Origin: Selaginella moellendorffii
Taxonomy: Eukaryota > Streptophyta > Lycopodiopsida > Selaginellales > Selaginellaceae
DNA: 64,000 nt
Direction: 5' to 3'
Assembly: GCF_000143415.4 (NCBI RefSeq)
Contig: NW_003314347.1
Location: 83,038 to 147,037, forward strand
Part shown: positions 63,431 through 64,000 of the stretch, piece after piece
How positions within the stretch are numbered: the stretch's first letter is position 1
How the letters are laid out: the number at the start of each line of letters is the position of its first letter
Position numbers and translations under genes: made by a program
Notes under the pieces: generated by a model
Seen by the model: the letters and a program-made list of their open reading frames with translations, nothing else
The model's database searches: none
What the model was told of the DNA's origin: nothing

Positions 63431-64000
63431 AAGTTAACATCACGCTTTTTAACATATGAAATGATTCATAGTAAAGAAAACACAGATTTGATAAAGAATC
63501 TGTAAAAGCTTTCCTAAGTTGGCAATTTGGTTTTGTTGAATAGTACACCAAATCCATAAAAATAACTTGCCACTGTGCTCACTCAGTTAGCTTCCAAAGA
63601 TCACCACTATTATTTGGTATTAGAAAAATTATCAAGTTTATTTTGTATAGAATCATACTCTTCTTGAAATTTTTAGAGTTCCTTAGATTTTAAAACAAAA
63701 AGACACACCAAAACCAAGAATCCCTACAAAATGTGCAAGTCCACATCCTATATTGGTGATTAACTCTTTGATCAAGTATTATAAATTTCTACAACAACTC
63801 TACACTTTCTTATAAAATTGTAATCAAATTTTGACCAAGTCATGGTAATTACTGATGACATGTGAAATAATATCAAATGACATCTTACACTCTCTAAATA
63901 AGTATTAGAGTAACTTTGATCCATGCCTTCATATAAAACGCCACTATAACACCAAGTAAAACAAGAAAATTAATAAACTTTATAGAATGGTGGAAAAAGC
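63431..64000. other. AT-rich end of window
   Basis: No gene or domain is recognised in the last 570 bases. It may be the 3' part of the decayed retroelement, including an unidentified LTR. Confidence 0.4.

Noticed and set aside
1-64000. CRISPR arrays, bacterial operons, ribosomal RNA, organelle DNA insertions
   Set aside because: Spliceosomal introns, plant gene families and absence of regular direct repeats with unique spacers rule out prokaryotic systems; no rRNA or obvious plastid/mitochondrial sequence was recognised.

Overview
This is nuclear DNA of a land plant, most probably the lycophyte Selaginella moellendorffii or a close relative. Four things point there: spliceosomal introns that are nearly all about 50-80 nt, a high density of intronless PPR genes, a microbial-type terpene synthase-like gene (a family described from Selaginella and other non-seed plants), and plant-specific families such as ZIP, AP2/ERF, TORTIFOLIA1 and S40. 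The species call is inference. No CRISPR, operon or prokaryotic signal is present. Compact gene islands alternate with very AT-rich, gene-poor blocks (about 6.0-9.65, 20.3-26.3, 57.0-59.4 and 61.2-64 kb).

Layout. 1.9-6.0 kb: an S40 senescence-regulator gene and a nine-exon nucleostemin-type nucleolar GTPase. 6.0-9.65 kb: an AT-rich block holding a degraded ISU (IscU-type) Fe-S scaffold pseudogene, unidentified protein-like fragments, a codon-phased minisatellite and a ~555 bp repeat in tandem, with a third partial copy. 9.65-20.3 kb: a rearranged inverted duplication. Its left arm is a D-amino-acid-oxidase (DAAO) pseudogene (+) and a 2-oxoglutarate dioxygenase gene (-). Its right arm is a second dioxygenase gene (+), a short SKP1-like gene, and a second DAAO pseudogene (-) that carries an internal micro-inversion. 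Between the arms lie an intact PPR gene and shuffled pseudogene pieces of the dioxygenase and the PPR gene. 20.3-26.3 kb: AT-rich DNA with a degenerate minisatellite and no recognisable gene.

26.3-43.2 kb is a dense island: ZIP metal transporter (-), TORTIFOLIA1-like microtubule protein (+), microbial-type terpene synthase-like gene (+), a PPR pseudogene (-), ARL2 GTPase (+), and three intronless PPR genes packed with a 16 bp gap, a 37 bp tail-to-tail coding overlap and a ~58 bp head-to-head spacer. 43.4-56.3 kb: tRNA-Lys(UUU), an AP2/ERF factor, a tandem kinase-pseudokinase, a 16-exon anoctamin/TMEM16 gene (-), a UDP-glycosyltransferase pseudogene (-), an RNase H-like + RBR + CCCH ubiquitin-ligase gene, and a small Dabb-domain gene. 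56.3-61.2 kb: a truncated PPR pseudogene and its intact PPR paralogue flank an AT-rich block with a secreted B-lectin-like gene. 61.2-64 kb: AT-rich DNA with a decayed Ty3/gypsy integrase.

The genes do not form one pathway; this is a normal plant chromosome segment. The most notable items are the inverted-duplication cluster with its micro-inversion, the RNaseH-like/RBR/CCCH fusion, the kinase-pseudokinase protein with a helical N-terminus, and the terpene synthase-like gene. Exon coordinates were derived by hand from GT/AG sites, reading frame and family continuity, without transcript data.
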